From JABMQB01 sp963666575 (GTDB lineage: Bacteria > Bacteroidota > Bacteroidia > Bacteroidales > Prolixibacteraceae): a DNA stretch of 64,000 nt. The position numbers were made by a program, and so were the translations under genes. This document shows positions 1 to 8,125 of this stretch, piece after piece. Every line of letters begins with the position of its first letter. The first letter of the stretch is position 1. The DNA lies in contig CAXXYG010000013.1 in the NCBI GenBank assembly GCA_963666575.2, positions 56,283 through 120,282 of the forward strand. The letters run 5' to 3'. The notes beneath the pieces are model-generated. The model was not told the origin of the DNA and searched no databases. It was given only the letters and a program-made list of their open reading frames with translations.

Positions 1-588
1 TACATCATTAATCATTTTTGCATTACCACACAAATAATATATTTTATCCATTGCGATAGGTTGTTGAAATAAAAAATCGGTTACACGCCCTTTGAATTGC
101 CCGGAAGTTTCACGTGATGTACAAAGGGTGTACTTTTGTGGAGGGAAATAAGTACTATTTCCTGCATCTTTTTTATTACGTACACCATGAAGAAGTTGGT
201 AATTAAGAGTTGAAATTGATTTTACAAAACTCTGGAAAGGAGAAATGCCGGTGCCAGTAGCAATAAAAACAAATTCCTTCTTAAGAATTTCATCTTCCCT
301 CAAAACAAAAAATCCAAATGGCCCTTCCACTTCAATAAAATCTCCTTTATTAATACTTTTAAGCTTCGAAGAAAAGTTACCACCTTCCACTTCTTTTACC
401 AGTACTTCCAAATAGGGACTATTTTCTGCACTGGCAATGGAATATTCACGGCTCTCAGCCGATTCAGGAAAAGAAAGTACAAGGTACTGCCCCGACTTAA
501 ATTTAAATCCCTTTCGTTCGAACCGGATGTAAAATAGTGATTCAGTATAAAAATGTACTTCCAGAACTGAAGTTTGAAATTTTGCCAT
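1..588 (-). CDS. Ferredoxin/flavodoxin-NADP reductase-like flavoprotein (partial, C-terminus cut by window edge)
   Basis: Translation of the minus strand from an ATG at 588 gives 196 residues open to the window edge. An N-terminal FAD-binding beta-barrel carries REYSIAS (the RxYS FAD motif, about residue 55), then VEGPFG, followed by the NAD(P)-binding start GTGISPF (about residue 107) and YLCGNAKM near the cut end. This is the order of the ferredoxin-NADP reductase (FNR/Fpr) family, which moves electrons between NAD(P)H and ferredoxin or flavodoxin in the cytosol. It lies 41 bp behind lipoyl synthase on the same strand. LipA needs a low-potential electron donor, so a role in reducing that donor is a reasonable inference from context only. 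The electron partner cannot be read from the sequence. Confidence 0.85.
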   Translation of the reverse strand, partial: MAKFQTSVLEVHFYTESLFYIRFERKGFKFKSGQYLVLSFPESAESREYSIASAENSPYLEVLVKEVEGGNFSSKLKSINKGDFIEVEGPFGFFVLREDEILKKEFVFIATGTGISPFQSFVKSISTLNYQLLHGVRNKKDAGNSTYFPPQKYTLCTSRETSGQFKGRVTDFLFQQPIAMDKIYYLCGNAKMINDV

Positions 589-629
589 CATTCAAATATC
601 ATCAATCAAAAATTGCAAATCACAAATCA

Positions 630-1520
630 TCATGCATTTACATGCTTTTCGGCATGGTACGACGAACGCACCAGGGCATGGCTTTCAACAAACGAAAAAC
701 CAAGTTTAAAACCTTCAATTTTATAAAACTCAAATTCTTCAGGACGAATATATTCTTCGACTTTTAGTAGGTGAGGATTTGGCTGAAGGTATTGCCCAAT
801 TGTCACCACTTTTACATTCACATTCCTTAAATCGGTAAGTGTTTGTAAAACTTCCTCCTTTTTTTCTCCCAATCCAAGCATAATGCCTGATTTGGCAACG
901 GTCCCCGAACCGGCTATGTATTCAAGCACTTTTAAACTCCTTCGGTACCTGGCATGGCTGCGAACCAGCGGAGTTAACCTTTCAACGGTTTCAACATTGT
1001 GCGATATAACTTCGGGGCCTGCATCAATCACTTTTTGTATCGATTCAGTTTCACCATTAAAATCAGGAATTAATGATTCAGTGGTGGTGTTTGGATTTAG
1101 TAGTTTAATCTGCCTGATAGTTTCAGCCCAAAAAGATGAACCGCCATCATCAAGGTCATCCCGGTCGACCGATGTGATGACACAATGTTTTAAGTTCAAT
1201 AACTGGATTGTTTTAGCGAGTTTTAGAGGTTCTTCCCAATTGACCGGATCAGGAATTAAATTGGGTACTGAACAAAACCTGCAATTACGTGTACACTTGT
1301 TCCCCAATATCATAAAACTAGCTGTTCCTGCATTCCAGCATTCTCCCCTATTCGGGCAATTACCACTGGTACAAATTGTATGAAGTCCGTTATCTTTTAT
1401 AAGATTTTTAACTGTTATAAAATTTTTACCCTTTGGCATCTGTGCTTTCATCCATCGGGGCAACCGCTTTGTTGGTTTTAACTGGTTTATATCAATTTTA
1501 AAATCTAATTTTTCCTCCAT
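630..1520 (-). CDS. lipA: Lipoyl synthase (radical SAM)
   Basis: The 296-residue protein inserts two sulfurs into octanoyl groups on carrier domains to make lipoate. Three cysteines of the auxiliary cluster (C50, C55, C61, in CTSGNCPNRGEC) precede the radical-SAM CxxxCxxC (C76, C80, C83 in CTRNCRFC), and the C-terminus has LVRSSYHAE, where the serine ligates the auxiliary iron. A longer open frame starts at 1577, but that would put 19 extra residues inside mevalonate kinase; the ATG at 1520 gives a normal N-terminus and a 10-bp gap after the upstream stop. It is the sixth gene of the mevalonate operon. No disrupted residues were seen. Confidence 0.95.
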   Translation of the reverse strand: MEEKLDFKIDINQLKPTKRLPRWMKAQMPKGKNFITVKNLIKDNGLHTICTSGNCPNRGECWNAGTASFMILGNKCTRNCRFCSVPNLIPDPVNWEEPLKLAKTIQLLNLKHCVITSVDRDDLDDGGSSFWAETIRQIKLLNPNTTTESLIPDFNGETESIQKVIDAGPEVISHNVETVERLTPLVRSHARYRRSLKVLEYIAGSGTVAKSGIMLGLGEKKEEVLQTLTDLRNVNVKVVTIGQYLQPNPHLLKVEEYIRPEEFEFYKIEGFKLGFSFVESHALVRSSYHAEKHVNA

Positions 1521-1530
1521 GACTATTTCT

Positions 1531-2442
1531 TTAATCCACCAATCGCACCGGAATGATGTTAATATTATTTTGGGCAAAAAGCTCTTTTGTAAGGACTATA
1601 TTTTTTGTAAAACCCAACAAAAAACCACCTCCACCTGACCCAAGGATTTTTAAATACCAGTTTTTATTTTTAAGTCCGTCTTCAATAATCACATCCCAGT
1701 TTTTTGGTATCATCCCTGTCAAATTCTGTAACTGAAACCGTATCAATATCTCAAGCTCTTCAAAAAAAACTTCCCAGTTATTTAAAAAACTACTTACACT
1801 TTTATTATTACTTGGTATATATACATTTTCAAATAACCTCCTAAAAAATGTGTTTTTGTACTGTTGTTGAAAATAATTCATAACATCACTTGTCGAAGAA
1901 TGTATTTGTGTATTAATCAGGAAAATGCCTACACTTTCATCGTAACTTAAATCACTTAATCCAACTATTTTGGGTGGCTTGTTATCAGCAATTAAAACAG
2001 ATTTATTCAGAAAAGAGACCAAAGGATCAATACCTGAACTATTACCATGGTAAAATGACTCCAATTGAGCCAGATAAGTTTTTAATTCACCCAATCTATT
2101 GGTTGTAAATTCGGGCAATAAATTGTATTCTTCAAAAACGGAGGCGACCAAAGCCCCTGAACTTCCTAAACCATAATTTTGGGGTATAGTTGATTCAAAA
2201 TAGAGTCCATTTAGCAAATCTTCTTCAAACCTTAAAATATCTAAAAACGATATATTTTTTCCTTTCAGAAACTGTAAAAAAGCTCCTAGTTTTTTCTGAT
2301 TGGCCAAAACAATACTATTTGGATTTTTATCGAACTTTAGCCTGCCCAAAAATTCTGAAAAAGGAATTGCCAATGCTGAAGAACCATACAGCACAGAATA
2401 TTCACCAAATAACATTAGTTTTGAACTAAAGGTTTTTACCAT
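1531..2442 (-). CDS. Mevalonate kinase-like GHMP kinase
   Basis: A 303-residue GHMP-superfamily kinase. The N-terminus KLMLFGEYSVLYG matches the opening strand of mevalonate kinases (KxxLxGEHxVxxG), the ATP loop IPQNYGLGSSGALVA lies at residues 86-100, HGNSSGIDPL (about 130) is the mevalonate kinase HGxxSGxD motif with its catalytic Asp, and GSGGGGFLLG near the C-terminus is GHMP motif 3. It should phosphorylate mevalonate to 5-phosphomevalonate. Its ATG overlaps the reconstructed end of the decarboxylase gene by 17 bp, so the two are probably translationally coupled. Phosphomevalonate kinase activity is less likely because the GYDIA kinase in the same operon is the better candidate for that step. 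Confidence 0.85.
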   Translation of the reverse strand: MVKTFSSKLMLFGEYSVLYGSSALAIPFSEFLGRLKFDKNPNSIVLANQKKLGAFLQFLKGKNISFLDILRFEEDLLNGLYFESTIPQNYGLGSSGALVASVFEEYNLLPEFTTNRLGELKTYLAQLESFYHGNSSGIDPLVSFLNKSVLIADNKPPKIVGLSDLSYDESVGIFLINTQIHSSTSDVMNYFQQQYKNTFFRRLFENVYIPSNNKSVSSFLNNWEVFFEELEILIRFQLQNLTGMIPKNWDVIIEDGLKNKNWYLKILGSGGGGFLLGFTKNIVLTKELFAQNNINIIPVRLVD

Positions 2443-3511
2443 AATACCCTATCTCCTCCGGACCTCCACCCTGTTTATCATGAATAATTTTTCCTTCACT
2501 ACAAAATAAAACCAATTCATTATTTATAAAAAACCGCACCTTGTCACGTCACTTTTTCGGGATACAGTACATGTACATTAGGCCCGGCATCAATAGTAAA
2601 AACAACTGGAATATTTGATTGTTTCCTAAAATCACGAATTTTTTCGATTACCTTGAAATGTATTTGGTTTTAACAACACATACCAGGGATCGGAAGTAAG
2701 CATCAACGCATGTATTGCCAAAGCTTCTGCTTCAACAATAGCAGCAAATTTTTCAAAATCACCTGTTTTTAATTGCCCCAATTAATGATTTATAATTATG
2801 ATTTGCCTGCTGAATCCTGGTTTTTTTATAAACGTGGTTATCCATTAATTGATGTCCCTTGTGAACTTCCAACTTTTTTGGGGCTTCTCATCGATTATTA
2901 AAATGGAATCCAACAAATTCTGAAATATAGGAGCAACTATCAGTATCAAGCTGACTGAGCAACTAAATCGGATGAATGCCCTGGTAATACATTTGATAAA
3001 CCCCATGCACACATAACCTCCATACACCGACCGGCAGGCACTTCCGGAACCCAATCGGGCCAATTCCGAAGCTTTTGTAAAAAACTCATCGTCCATTTCG
3101 CCATCTATTAATACGGTACTCAATCGATGTTAAACACAATGCCAGCGAACTCATTGCCGAAGCCGATGAAGCAATACCCGCCGAATGTGGAAAACTATTG
3201 CTGCTTGTTATTGAAAAAAAATATTCTGTTAAAAAAGGCAACTGGGGAATTAAAGATTTTAAATAGTTGAAAATCCTGTTTTGAAAACCACCATTTTCTT
3301 TTCCTTCAAACCGGAACTCGAACGTAATAAGGCAGTCGGATTGACTTTTTTTTGAATATTCAATTTTTGTTTCCGAATACGAATTTGCCAAAGTCATACT
3401 CAATGACGGATTCAAAGGAATTTGATTGGGAAGTTTTCCCCAATACTTTACCAATGCTATATTTGAAGGACTTCGCCATTGAACCTTCTTAGTTTCAGAT
3501 TTGTTTGCCAT
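2426..3511 (-). pseudogene. mvaD: Diphosphomevalonate decarboxylase, frame broken about eight times
   Basis: The start at 3511 opens a typical decarboxylase N-terminus (SPSNIALVKYWGK, then PLNPSLSMTL, and SNSFPHSAGIASSASAMSSLAL for the phosphate loop). The rest is recoverable only by switching frame: ARLGSGSACRSVYGGYV, IFQNLLDSILIIDEKP, GHQLMDNHVYKKTR, EALAIHALMLTSDPWYVLLKPNTF, then VVFTIDAGPNVHVLYPEKV and a tail ending in GGGPEEIGYYGKNL with a TAG at 2426. Indels fall near 3115, 3012, 2950, 2878, 2857, 2767, 2655 and 2547; many sit in short homopolymers. All conserved blocks remain at the right spacing, so sequence error is the favoured reading over decay. The enzyme makes isopentenyl diphosphate from mevalonate diphosphate. 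About 360 residues would be normal for the family. Confidence 0.85.
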
Positions 3512-3517
3512 TCAACT

Positions 3518-4450
3518 TTAATCAACAATTTCGTCAATTACAAGTTCATGCCATTTAAACAAAGTTGTTAATCCTTTTGATTCAAAATACAATCTTATTT
3601 CACTTTCAGGTTTTTCTGAAGCTACTAAAACAAAATCGCCGCCCCATGCACCCAATGGTTTAATTATACCATCAAAATCGGTAAAATATTGATTTTGAAC
3701 CGATGTAACATTTAATACTTTCTCCATCAACAAATTATGCTCACTTAACATTTTTCTGAAAAGCACAAAGTCAGACTCAAAACTTATTTTTTCGGTTATT
3801 TCTGAAATGGAATCAATTTCAATTTGTGAAGGACGATTATGTTTTAGATACCACCCTATACTTTGTTCTGTACTTTTTTTATTCCCCAGCCATACCAGAT
3901 AAAGGTTTTCAGAGAAAGGCGGATTAAAATTGACAGGTTGAATTAACCGTCCCTCCGCTTGATTTTGGTAAACGATTGGAGTTTTTGCCCTGGCGCATGC
4001 AATATCATAACCCGATCCGTTAGATACTATATTATTTAATTCAAAAGGGTCAATATTTGCCCAATACGCCAGGTTCGAAATAAGTGTGCTGCTACTTCCG
4101 AATCCCCAATCGGGCGAAAATTCTAAAAAATTATTAACTGCACACAAATTTTTTTCTGAGAGAAACTCTGGATTTAACTTTCTGGCCGCAAGAAGTAGAT
4201 TACGTATATAATCCACATTTCCAAAATCCATATTATTGGTAATCCTGATAGAATCAATTAAAATAGTACTGTTAAACCAGCATTTATTATTAAAAAAACT
4301 CTTCCACCTTATAAAATTATTTGTTTCACCTCTTTCGACAGTCATTTTTTGCCCCAGTTTTAAAGGAACAGCTAATGCTTTTGCCCCATTTAAAACAAGG
4401 TATTCGGCAGTAATCAATAATTTACCTTTTGAATAAAAACTTTGGGCCAT
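3518..4450 (-). CDS. GYDIA family GHMP kinase (candidate phosphomevalonate kinase)
   Basis: A 310-residue GHMP kinase. Motif 1 is SKGKLLITAEYLVLNGAKAL (residues 7-26), the ATP loop is DWGFGSSSTLISN (114-126), the family signature GSGYDIACARA lies at 145-155, and GAWGGDFVLV near the C-terminus is motif 3. This Bacteroidota family is regularly found in mevalonate operons. The operon otherwise lacks a phosphomevalonate kinase, so that step is inferred for it rather than shown. Its ATG overlaps the TAA of HMG-CoA reductase by one base, and its stop is 6 bp from the decarboxylase start. No frameshift is present here, although both neighbours are affected. Confidence 0.85.
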   Translation of the reverse strand: MAQSFYSKGKLLITAEYLVLNGAKALAVPLKLGQKMTVERGETNNFIRWKSFFNNKCWFNSTILIDSIRITNNMDFGNVDYIRNLLLAARKLNPEFLSEKNLCAVNNFLEFSPDWGFGSSSTLISNLAYWANIDPFELNNIVSNGSGYDIACARAKTPIVYQNQAEGRLIQPVNFNPPFSENLYLVWLGNKKSTEQSIGWYLKHNRPSQIEIDSISEITEKISFESDFVLFRKMLSEHNLLMEKVLNVTSVQNQYFTDFDGIIKPLGAWGGDFVLVASEKPESEIRLYFESKGLTTLFKWHELVIDEIVD

Positions 4451-5748
4451 TAGTTATTTTTAATAAAGTTTTCAACTTCGGAATAAACAACCGTTTTGCC
4501 TATGAAATAATCCTCGGCCAGTTGTTTTTGTGCTGGTGTAGCTTCTAATTGTGTAAGTATATTTTTTAGGTGTAATTTCATATGGCCTTGTTGAATACCT
4601 TTACCAATTAATGCAGCGATTGCTGAAAAATTACTTGCCAGTCCGGCAACAGCAAACAATCCCATTAATTCTTTAGCCGAAGGATTCTGCAACAATTTAA
4701 GCGACAATTTAGCCAGAGGGTGAATACTGGTTGTACCTCCAACAATTCCAATATTCATGGGCATTTTTATGGAAAAGCGAAACCTTTCATCTTCAATATT
4801 TATTTCTGATAACCCCGAATAGGCCCCATTGCGGCAAGCATAAGCATGGCCAGCTGCTTCAATGGCGCGCCAATCGTTTCCGGTAGCTATCGCCAACGAA
4901 TCGATGCCATTAAAAATCCCTTTATTATGCGTAACAGCCCGCGATACATCAACATTCGAAATTTGAATTGCTTTTTGAAAACGATTAGCAAATTCACTAC
5001 CAGACATGCCTTCAACAAATCCATTTAATTCATCAAAAGCACATTCAACTGAGGCTTCCACCAAACAATCGGGTGTATAATTTGATAAAATTGCCATTAT
5101 TATTTCGGGTTCTTTTTCAGAAGGAAACTGATTTTTCAGGAAATCCAGAAACACCTGCCCCAGTTTTTCAAGAACTGAATTAATAAAATTTGCTCCCATG
5201 GCATCCTGCGTGTCAAAATCAACATCTAACTGGTAATAATTTGGGATATCAGCGGTTTTATCCAGCAACCGAAAAGCAAGGATTCCACCACCTCGCTGAC
5301 GCATATTTTGTGTAATATTGATCAGTTTCTGATTTTGCTATTTTTAAAAACTCCGGAAAAACCTTTCCCAACACATCAATTTCCCCTTGCCAAAAAAAAT
5401 GAACCTGCCCTTTTTTAATGGTTCCAATACTGTGGTTTTAAATCCCCCTCGTGCATACCAAAATTTTGCAGCACTTGCCAAAGCTGCCACTACTGAACTT
5501 TCTTCGGTAACCAAAGGCAGCACGTAATTGGTGTTATTTATTTTGAAGTTAGGAGCCAAACCAAAAGGCAAACCAAAATGAGCGGCAGTATTTTCACTCA
5601 TACTATTTAGAATTTCAGAATCGGCTTTGTTGCCCCAATTATAGGATTGGATTTGGGCAGTACTTTCGCCGGTTAATTCAGCCACTAAAGCAACTTTTTG
5701 CTTTTTATCCCATTTCGAAAAACCATTAATAAACTGAATTTCCTTCAT
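4450..5748 (-). CDS. Class II hydroxymethylglutaryl-CoA reductase (interrupted by two indels)
   Basis: Three frames join into one enzyme reducing HMG-CoA to mevalonate. The first part (5344-5748) has SENTAAHFGLPFGLAPN and LVTEESSVVAALASAAKF with the catalytic Glu. A short middle segment in another frame reads GQVHFFWQGEIDVLGK. The last part (4450-5304) has RGGGILAFRLL, QDAMGANFINSV with the catalytic Asp, GNDWRAIEAAGHAYA, and QGHMKLHLKNI with the conserved His. The two shifts sit at A/T runs near 5411-5416 and 5306-5309, each explained by one missing A on the coding strand. Sequence error is therefore more likely than real inactivation. The gene begins 5 bp before the isomerase stop region, inside the mevalonate operon. 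Confidence 0.9.
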
Positions 5749-5753
5749 CCCAA

Positions 5754-6746
5754 TTATTTTACTTTTAATAAAGCCTGAGCCAACCTGTAACCTTTTAGCT
5801 GGTTCTCGACAAATAATTGAAGTTGGCTATAACTGTTTTGAGCGTGTTTTAAAAAAGCAGCTCCCTGCCCATAAACAGCGGGCAAAGGGCTTTGAGAAAC
5901 CAAATAATAACCGTCTAAAAAATTAGCAATACCACCTGATATTATTAATTGTTGACACTTGGTATTTTTTTCATCCTGAACAATTTCTTTGATATAATTA
6001 ACCATTTCGAAAGCCGAATGCCCAACATAAACAAGTGGTTCAAATGGATTCGCTTCAGGACTATCAGACCTTAATACTTCCAGCTTTGAAAAATTCGTGC
6101 CTCCAAATGCTCCAAACTCGATGGCTGCCAAAGGTAATTTTAACAATTGCCGGAGGCTTTTGGGGCCCATTCCCTGCCCTACCTCTTTGACTATAAGTGG
6201 AAAATCTATTTTCTCAAGTAATCGTTTAATGGTATCAATGGGTGGATTTTTTACATAGTCACCTTCGGGCTGAAACCACTCCTGCATAAGATTTACATGA
6301 AGAATTAATCCATCGGTTTGAAGCTCATTAACTAACCGAATTATATTATCTGTTTTTTTAGTATGAAGCAATTCTTCAACTTGTGCAATTCCTAAATTAG
6401 CATAAAACGGAAGGTTGTCACCAATTATATTTCGTAAATCAAAATCGGGCCAAAATATTTTGTCGGTTAATAATTTCCGGCATGAACCAAGCCCCATACC
6501 AAATCCAAACTCACGGCAAACCTGCGCTAACCTGGAATTTATTTCCCCGGCATTTTTTGTTCCTCCTGTCATGCTCGAAACCCAAAAAGGAGTCCGCACC
6601 TTTTTTCCCAGAAAAATAAATTCCTCGTCGCCTGATTGTGGATGGCCCGATAATAATGGTTCATAATAAAACCTTTTATCGTTTTTGAGTTCAGTTAATT
6701 GTGCCTGAAAAGCGAGGTTTATGTGGTCAGATTTACGGTCATTCAT
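5754..6746 (-). CDS. fni: Type 2 isopentenyl-diphosphate delta-isomerase
   Basis: The 330-residue FMN- and NADPH-dependent enzyme interconverts isopentenyl and dimethylallyl diphosphate. RKSDHI at residues 4-9 is the substrate-phosphate signature, FWVSSMTGGTKNAGEIN (about 54-70) binds FMN and substrate, and FPLIVKEVGQGMG, EFGAFGGTNF and IISGGIA follow in the order of the TIM-barrel family. Length is normal. It is the first gene of the leftward mevalonate operon, starting from the ATG at 6746, with the reductase beginning 5 bp after its stop codon. It is unrelated to the type 1 isomerase. Confidence 0.95.
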   Translation of the reverse strand: MNDRKSDHINLAFQAQLTELKNDKRFYYEPLLSGHPQSGDEEFIFLGKKVRTPFWVSSMTGGTKNAGEINSRLAQVCREFGFGMGLGSCRKLLTDKIFWPDFDLRNIIGDNLPFYANLGIAQVEELLHTKKTDNIIRLVNELQTDGLILHVNLMQEWFQPEGDYVKNPPIDTIKRLLEKIDFPLIVKEVGQGMGPKSLRQLLKLPLAAIEFGAFGGTNFSKLEVLRSDSPEANPFEPLVYVGHSAFEMVNYIKEIVQDEKNTKCQQLIISGGIANFLDGYYLVSQSPLPAVYGQGAAFLKHAQNSYSQLQLFVENQLKGYRLAQALLKVK

Positions 6747-6935
6747 TATAATAATTTATTTATCAATGTATATAACACAGTTCGACAAGCTCACTGTGAC
6801 ACAAAATAAAAATCTCAGCCATATTGAACAGTCGTACTATTTTTACTTAGTTATTATAACGCTTCGATAAACTGCGGATGACACTCCAGTCATGGTGAGC
6901 TTAACGAACCATTTTTGATAATATAGTCTTTAAAT
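6747..6935. repeat. REP-like intergenic element with inverted and direct 20-mers
   Basis: Between the two minus-strand operons lie three related 20-mers. TTCGACAAGCTCACTGTGAC is at 6781-6800, a diverged direct copy TTCGATAAACTGCGGATGAC at 6863-6882, and an inverted copy (TTCGTTAAGCTCACCATGAC on the minus strand) at 6889-6908. Similar TTCGACAAGCTCACNNTGAC words are common in intergenic spaces of Bacteroidota genomes, to my knowledge, and resemble REP elements. The pair can fold as a long imperfect hairpin and may end transcription of the leucine-degradation operon. No transposase gene is nearby. Confidence 0.5.
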
Positions 6936-8105
6936 CTACAACAAATTTTCTTCAGCACTTTTAATTATTTTACGCGAAATGACCATTCGTAAAATTTCGC
7001 TGGTACCTTCACCAATCTGTAATAAACGCTGGTCGCGGTAAAACCGTTCGATATGGTTTTCGCTGAGTAAACCGGCACCACCAAATATTTGTATGGCTTC
7101 ATCGGTCACTTCTTTTGCCACTTCAGAACAATACAATTTAGCTATGGCCGATTGTTTTCCAAATTCAAATCCATTATCTTTTAACCAACAGGCATTATAC
7201 AACGTATTCCGGGCATTTTCGATTTTTACTTCCATATCGGCAAGCTTAAAAGCAACTGCCTGAAATTCGGCTATTTTTTTTCCAAATTGTTTCCGTTTAA
7301 CCGCATATTGTGCAGCCATTTCGAATGCCCCCTGTGCACAACCTAATCCTAAAGCTGCAATTGACAACCGGCCATTATCAATGGTTTTGAGCATAATACG
7401 AATCCCTTTCCCTCGCTCGCCAAGAATGTTTTCCTCCGGCACTTTAACATTATCGTATTTAATATGGCCATTATCGGCTGCACGCCAAACAAGCTTGCCA
7501 GTCATTGGTTTGGAGGTAACACCCATCGAATTATTCTCAACCAAAATGGCTGAGATCTCCTTTTTACCTCCTGCCCTTGCTCCTGTAATTGCAGCAACAG
7601 TAATACCTTTACTTAAGGCTGAACTACCGTTGGTGATAAACAACTTAGAACCGTTTATATTCCAAAAACCATTTCCCAAATCAGCGGTTGTTTCCAACCC
7701 CTGGACATCGGAGCCAGCATTTTTTTCAGTTAAACCAAAAGCCCAAAGATTTTCGCCATTACAAAGCGAAGGAATGTATTTACGTTTTTGTTCTTCGGAT
7801 CCAAACTCTACAATTGGCCCAATACCCAACGAATTATGCGCAGCCACAGTGGCAGCGACAGATCCATCGACCCGTGCTAATTCTTCAACAGCAATTATAT
7901 AACTTAACGTATCGTAACCTCCACCTCCATAATTTCTGGGGGCATTGATCCCAAATACACCAGTTATACCCAATTTTTTAATCAAATCAACAGGAAACTC
8001 TTCGTTTTTATCGTATTTTAAAATAACAGGTTTTATTTCCTTTTCAGCAAAAGCCCTGATTTTTTCCCTCAGCTTTGTATTTTTTTCTGTAATTAATACG
8101 TTCAT
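6936..8105 (-). CDS. Acyl-CoA dehydrogenase, candidate isovaleryl-CoA dehydrogenase
   Basis: A 389-residue FAD enzyme of the short/medium-chain acyl-CoA dehydrogenase family. It shows AFGLTEKNAGSDVQG (flavin and substrate loop), ITNGS, RKQFGKKIAEFQAVAFKLADM, and QIFGGAGLLSENHIERFYRDQR. It oxidises acyl-CoA to the 2,3-enoyl-CoA and passes electrons to ETF. Position in the operon with methylcrotonyl-CoA carboxylase suggests isovaleryl-CoA. However, the catalytic Glu appears at E366 in IGEGTSEI, the position used by butyryl- and medium-chain enzymes, whereas classical isovaleryl-CoA dehydrogenases carry it on helix G, where this protein reads DNGRLSIAA. Substrate assignment is therefore uncertain; the family assignment is firm. 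It starts 20 bp after the carboxylase alpha stop. Confidence 0.9.
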   Translation of the reverse strand: MNVLITEKNTKLREKIRAFAEKEIKPVILKYDKNEEFPVDLIKKLGITGVFGINAPRNYGGGGYDTLSYIIAVEELARVDGSVAATVAAHNSLGIGPIVEFGSEEQKRKYIPSLCNGENLWAFGLTEKNAGSDVQGLETTADLGNGFWNINGSKLFITNGSSALSKGITVAAITGARAGGKKEISAILVENNSMGVTSKPMTGKLVWRAADNGHIKYDNVKVPEENILGERGKGIRIMLKTIDNGRLSIAALGLGCAQGAFEMAAQYAVKRKQFGKKIAEFQAVAFKLADMEVKIENARNTLYNACWLKDNGFEFGKQSAIAKLYCSEVAKEVTDEAIQIFGGAGLLSENHIERFYRDQRLLQIGEGTSEILRMVISRKIIKSAEENLL

Positions 8106-8125
8106 ATTTAACTATCACACAAATT

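Noticed and set aside
883..1383. Plus-strand open frame of 166 codons opposite lipA
   Set aside because: It is the complement of a strongly conserved gene and shows no protein family features.
4450..5748. Programmed frameshift in HMG-CoA reductase
   Set aside because: Two separate shifts at plain A/T runs, with neighbouring genes equally affected, fit sequence error better than a programmed site; no slippery heptamer plus structure was seen.
7381..7902. Plus-strand open frame of 173 codons opposite the acyl-CoA dehydrogenase
   Set aside because: It is an antisense shadow of a well-supported gene.
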